In this document: positions 8,360 through 10,312 of the stretch, in pieces | Layout of the letters: each line of letters begins with the position of its first letter | How positions within the stretch are numbered: the stretch's first letter is position 1 | Assembly (NCBI GenBank): GCA_003024985.2 | Contig: PXIH01S0043548.1 | Length of the DNA: 10,312 bases | Direction: 5' to 3' (one strand) | DNA from: Euperipatoides rowelli | Taxonomy: Eukaryota > Onychophora > Udeonychophora > Euonychophora > Peripatopsidae | The notes under the pieces: generated by a model | Database searches by the model: none | The model's input: the letters and a program-made list of their open reading frames with translations, nothing else | What the model was told of the DNA's origin: nothing | Translations under genes and position numbers: made by a program

Positions 8360-8930
8360 CGATGATGACAATGAATATAATTAATAATTGAAATGATAAT
8401 GAAGATGATATTAAAGATAATGATAATCAGATGATAATGCAGATGAAGATAATGCATTTGATGATAATGCAGGTGATGATATTACAAGTGATGATAATGC
8501 AGGTGTTGATAATACAGGTGATAATTTAGGTGATGATAATGTAGGTGATGACAGTGCAGATTATGGTAATGTAGATGATAATGCAGGAGAGTATTGTAGA
8601 TGATAATGCAGATGATGACATTGCAGATGATGACAATGAAGATGGCAATGAAGTTGTCAATGAAAATGTCAATGAAGATGATAATGAAGATGGTGACAAT
8701 GAAGATGATGACAATGGAGATGATGATAATGAAGACAATCAAGATTATGACAATCACAATTATAATGAAGATGATATTAAAGTGGATATTGATGATAATG
8801 AAGATGAAAAAAAAATAAAGATAAAGATAATAATAAAGATGATGACAAAGATGAGGATAATGAAGATGATACTGAAGATTATGATAAAGATGATAATTAT
8901 AATGAAGATGATAAAAATGAATCTGAAAGA
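8360..8930. repeat. degenerate GAT/AAT/GAA triplet domain with 12-15-bp units
   Basis: The plus strand is built almost wholly of GAT, AAT, GAA, GAC and GCA triplets. From 8430 to about 8590 a 15-base unit, GATGATAATGCAGGT, repeats about nine times with variants. From about 8600 to 8800 the units are 12 or 15 bases, such as GATGATGACAATGAA. After about 8808 an A9 run and AAG/ATA triplets follow. Open frames exist on both strands: an Asp/Asn/Glu-rich one at 8575-8955 plus, a His/Tyr/Leu/Ile-rich one at 8482-8958 minus, and shorter overlapping ones. They have no start context, domain or sequence diversity to support a protein. Their length follows from the triplet structure, which avoids stops in several frames. 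An acidic low-complexity exon cannot be excluded but is unlikely. Confidence 0.88.
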
Positions 8931-9635
8931 TAAAATATTTATAATAATATACTAACATTTAATTTCTAAGACTATTTTAAAATATTGCAGTTGTTGAAAT
9001 ATACATATCATATAGCATAAGAAGTAAACCTGTCAGTGTTTCCAATTGTCATGGTTAGATACAAGGATACATTGCTGCTGTAACTAGTTAGTAATAGGTA
9101 ACACACTACAAAATCTCTAATACATAACGTCAAAATTCATGTCATATAATTGGTATCCAGTTTGTGAAAATGAATAATTTTATTTATATATGAATGGAAA
9201 GCATTTTTCAGTTGAAATGGTCCATGGGGGAAGGGGGCCCTTTTCATGACCAGAACCAATTGGTTTAATTTCTATTACATTTATAAAGTTTGATTGGCTA
9301 AGTTAGCATTATCAGTTGCATATTTTCAAATTAGTCAGTTACTTTTCCTCTGATCATTATATACTTGAGTTAAAATAAATAAGTTCTAAATGGATGTTGA
9401 GAAGTTATAAGCATGTAGTTTTTATTTACAAATCTTTCTCATTATAATGGTAAAGGTTAGGTCATAGGTGAAATGTCACAACAAAATTGGATATATGCAT
9501 TATGACATACAAATGCTAAGCTTATATAAAGCAAATATACTGTATATGTTTATGAAACTCACAGGCAATCTGACTATTATTTTGGTATCACTTGTACAAA
9601 TCTATTTCTTGATACAGTTTATGGTGGATAAAATT
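8931..9635. other. AT-rich non-coding stretch, no gene recognised
   Basis: This is ordinary AT-rich sequence with one G-rich tract, GGGGGAAGGGGGCCC, near 9226-9240. The 96-codon open frame at 9468-9758 starts here, crosses into the repeat at 9636 and includes the ambiguous base at 9729. Its translation has no motif, and I do not accept it as a gene. Confidence 0.55.
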
Positions 9636-9728
9636 TACTGTAGAATGCCAACCAAGAGCGCCCCACCAAGCAAGCCCCCCTCCCACTATTTCTTGTCAAA
9701 ACATAGGTATATAGCACCATCGCTGAAC

Positions 9729-9729
9729 N
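9729..9729. other. ambiguous base (N)
   Basis: This is the only undetermined base in the window. It lies inside the 9636-10097 repeat, where collapsed copies or a polymorphism could explain it. Confidence 0.99.
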
Positions 9730-10030
9730 CTTCTGTGAATAACGTTGAATCCTCATAAACAGAACGAAAGAGGTCTGTAAATTAAAAAGTGAATGTTTTA
9801 ATTTAAATGGCGCTTTTACTTGGCACAACCTTTAATTGATGTGTGACATCATGTTTTAGTATGTACCAGCCATTTTCCTAAAGTTTTGGGAAGCATGTCC
9901 AAGCAAGGGCACCGTTTTGAAATTTTTTTTTTTAAGGAATTCTGATTGTATCCAAACAAGAGCGCCTGGTCAATTTTGCAATGCATTGTGGTAAATGTAA
10001 GGTTTACTAGCATGGAGCCGCACAAGAGCT

Positions 10031-10050
10031 CCCCCACCCCATTTCCCCCC
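10031..10050 (-). repeat. C-rich tract, G-rich on minus strand
   Basis: The plus strand reads C5, A, C4, ATTT, C6. The minus strand therefore has three runs of G within 20 bases. A two-layer quadruplex is possible if the longest run contributes twice. Its effect on the surroundings, if any, is unknown. Confidence 0.5.
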
Positions 10051-10097
10051 AAACGAATGAAAAGAGCACATGCACCCTTGCTCTGCATTTTACGGTA

Positions 10098-10312
10098 CTT
10101 ATATTGTTTTTTCATCTCTTTGAAAAAAAAAGAACAATTAATATTAACAAGGACATCAATATTTTAGGGTCCATGGATATACTTAACATTCGGTTCCTCT
10201 GACTATTTTAGTTTATGAAAAGCACCTCCTTGGTCTAAACCAAAATTAATTTAAAAAATAATCAAAATTGGTGCAGCTGTTTAGGATATAGTTTCACCAA
10301 TGTCAATAAGAG
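10098..10312. other. AT-rich non-coding end of window
   Basis: No gene, repeat or transposon end is recognised between the right edge of the GC-richer repeat and the end of the window. Confidence 0.55.

Larger units (their letters stand above)
9636..10097. repeat. GC-richer interspersed repeat, possible MITE with weak terminal inverted repeats
   Basis: The left end reads TACTGTAGAATGCCAACCAA, and the complement of the right end reads TACCGTAAAATGCAGAGCAA. Over 27 bases 19 match. A motif close to CCAACAAGAGCGCC occurs at 9648, 9899 (CCAAGCAAGGGCACC), 9952 (CCAAACAAGAGCGCC) and about 10019 (GCACAAGAGCTCCCCC), with a further partial copy at 9666. C-rich tracts (9675-9684, 10031-10050) set the block apart from its AT-rich surroundings. 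No clear target duplication is visible at the ends. Open frames across it on both strands (9619-9828 minus, 9849-10115 minus, 9946-10167 plus) have no recognisable motif. The family is not recognised. A SINE or a cluster of old fragments is an alternative. Confidence 0.5.

Noticed and set aside
8482-8958. 158-codon open frame on the minus strand, the longest in the window
   Set aside because: It is the complement of the GAT/AAT triplet domain. The translation is low-complexity His/Tyr/Leu/Ile with no domain, and the frame is open because of the repeat.
9226-9240. GGGGGAAGGGGGCCC as a quadruplex or regulatory site
   Set aside because: Only two G-runs are present, with no neighbouring promoter or gene to regulate.
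9468-9758. 96-codon open frame on the plus strand
   Set aside because: It crosses a repeat boundary and an ambiguous base and has no recognisable domain.
9849-10115. 88-codon minus-strand and 73-codon plus-strand frames that overlap each other
   Set aside because: Both lie in the GC-richer repeat, neither has a motif, and overlapping antisense frames are usual chance products there.

Overview
The window looks like nuclear, non-coding DNA from an animal: strongly AT-rich, no bacterial-style gene packing, no rRNA or complete tRNA gene, and a dense mix of eukaryotic repeats (a hAT-type transposon with an 8-bp target duplication, palindromic short elements, microsatellites and minisatellites). 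I see no protein gene, exon or conserved domain that I can support. The longest open frames (up to about 158 codons) lie in triplet-repeat DNA and translate to low-complexity sequence. The others are 67-96 codons long and have no recognisable motif. A marine invertebrate or other non-mammalian animal is plausible, but that is an inference. One ambiguous base (N, position 9729) suggests a draft assembly.

Layout. 1-390: unremarkable AT-rich sequence. 397-451, minus strand: a tRNA-like pair of RNA polymerase III boxes, probably a decayed SINE. 452-2335: AT-rich sequence with nothing identifiable. 2336-2425 and 2625-2705: patches rich in AAGTC. 2714-3262: a 20-bp minisatellite of about 27 units, with a higher-order pattern of 7-8 units. 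3263-4770: AT-rich sequence with one imperfect hairpin near 4416-4484. 4771-5655: three degenerate copies of a repeat of about 144 bp, the middle one split by a 502-bp non-autonomous hAT element. 5656-6974: AT-rich sequence with a weak inverted repeat. 6975-7005: a C16-A15 junction. 7052-7355: a 304-bp element with terminal inverted repeats of about 45 bp. 7356-8234: AT-rich sequence. 8235-8324: a pure (ATT)30 tract. 8360-8930: a degenerate GAT/AAT/GAA triplet domain with a 12-15-bp periodicity. 8931-9635: AT-rich sequence with one G-rich tract. 9636-10097: a GC-richer, C-tract-rich repeat with a recurring CAAGAGCGCC-like motif and weak terminal inverted repeats. 10098-10312: AT-rich sequence.

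No genes work together here. The informative content is the history of the repeats: insertion of a hAT element into an older tandem repeat, stepwise amplification of a 20-bp minisatellite, and expansion of triplet repeats. I found no convincing new functional system. The best-supported observations are the nested hAT insertion, whose empty site can be read from its neighbouring repeat copy, the higher-order minisatellite, and the 7052-7355 inverted-repeat element.
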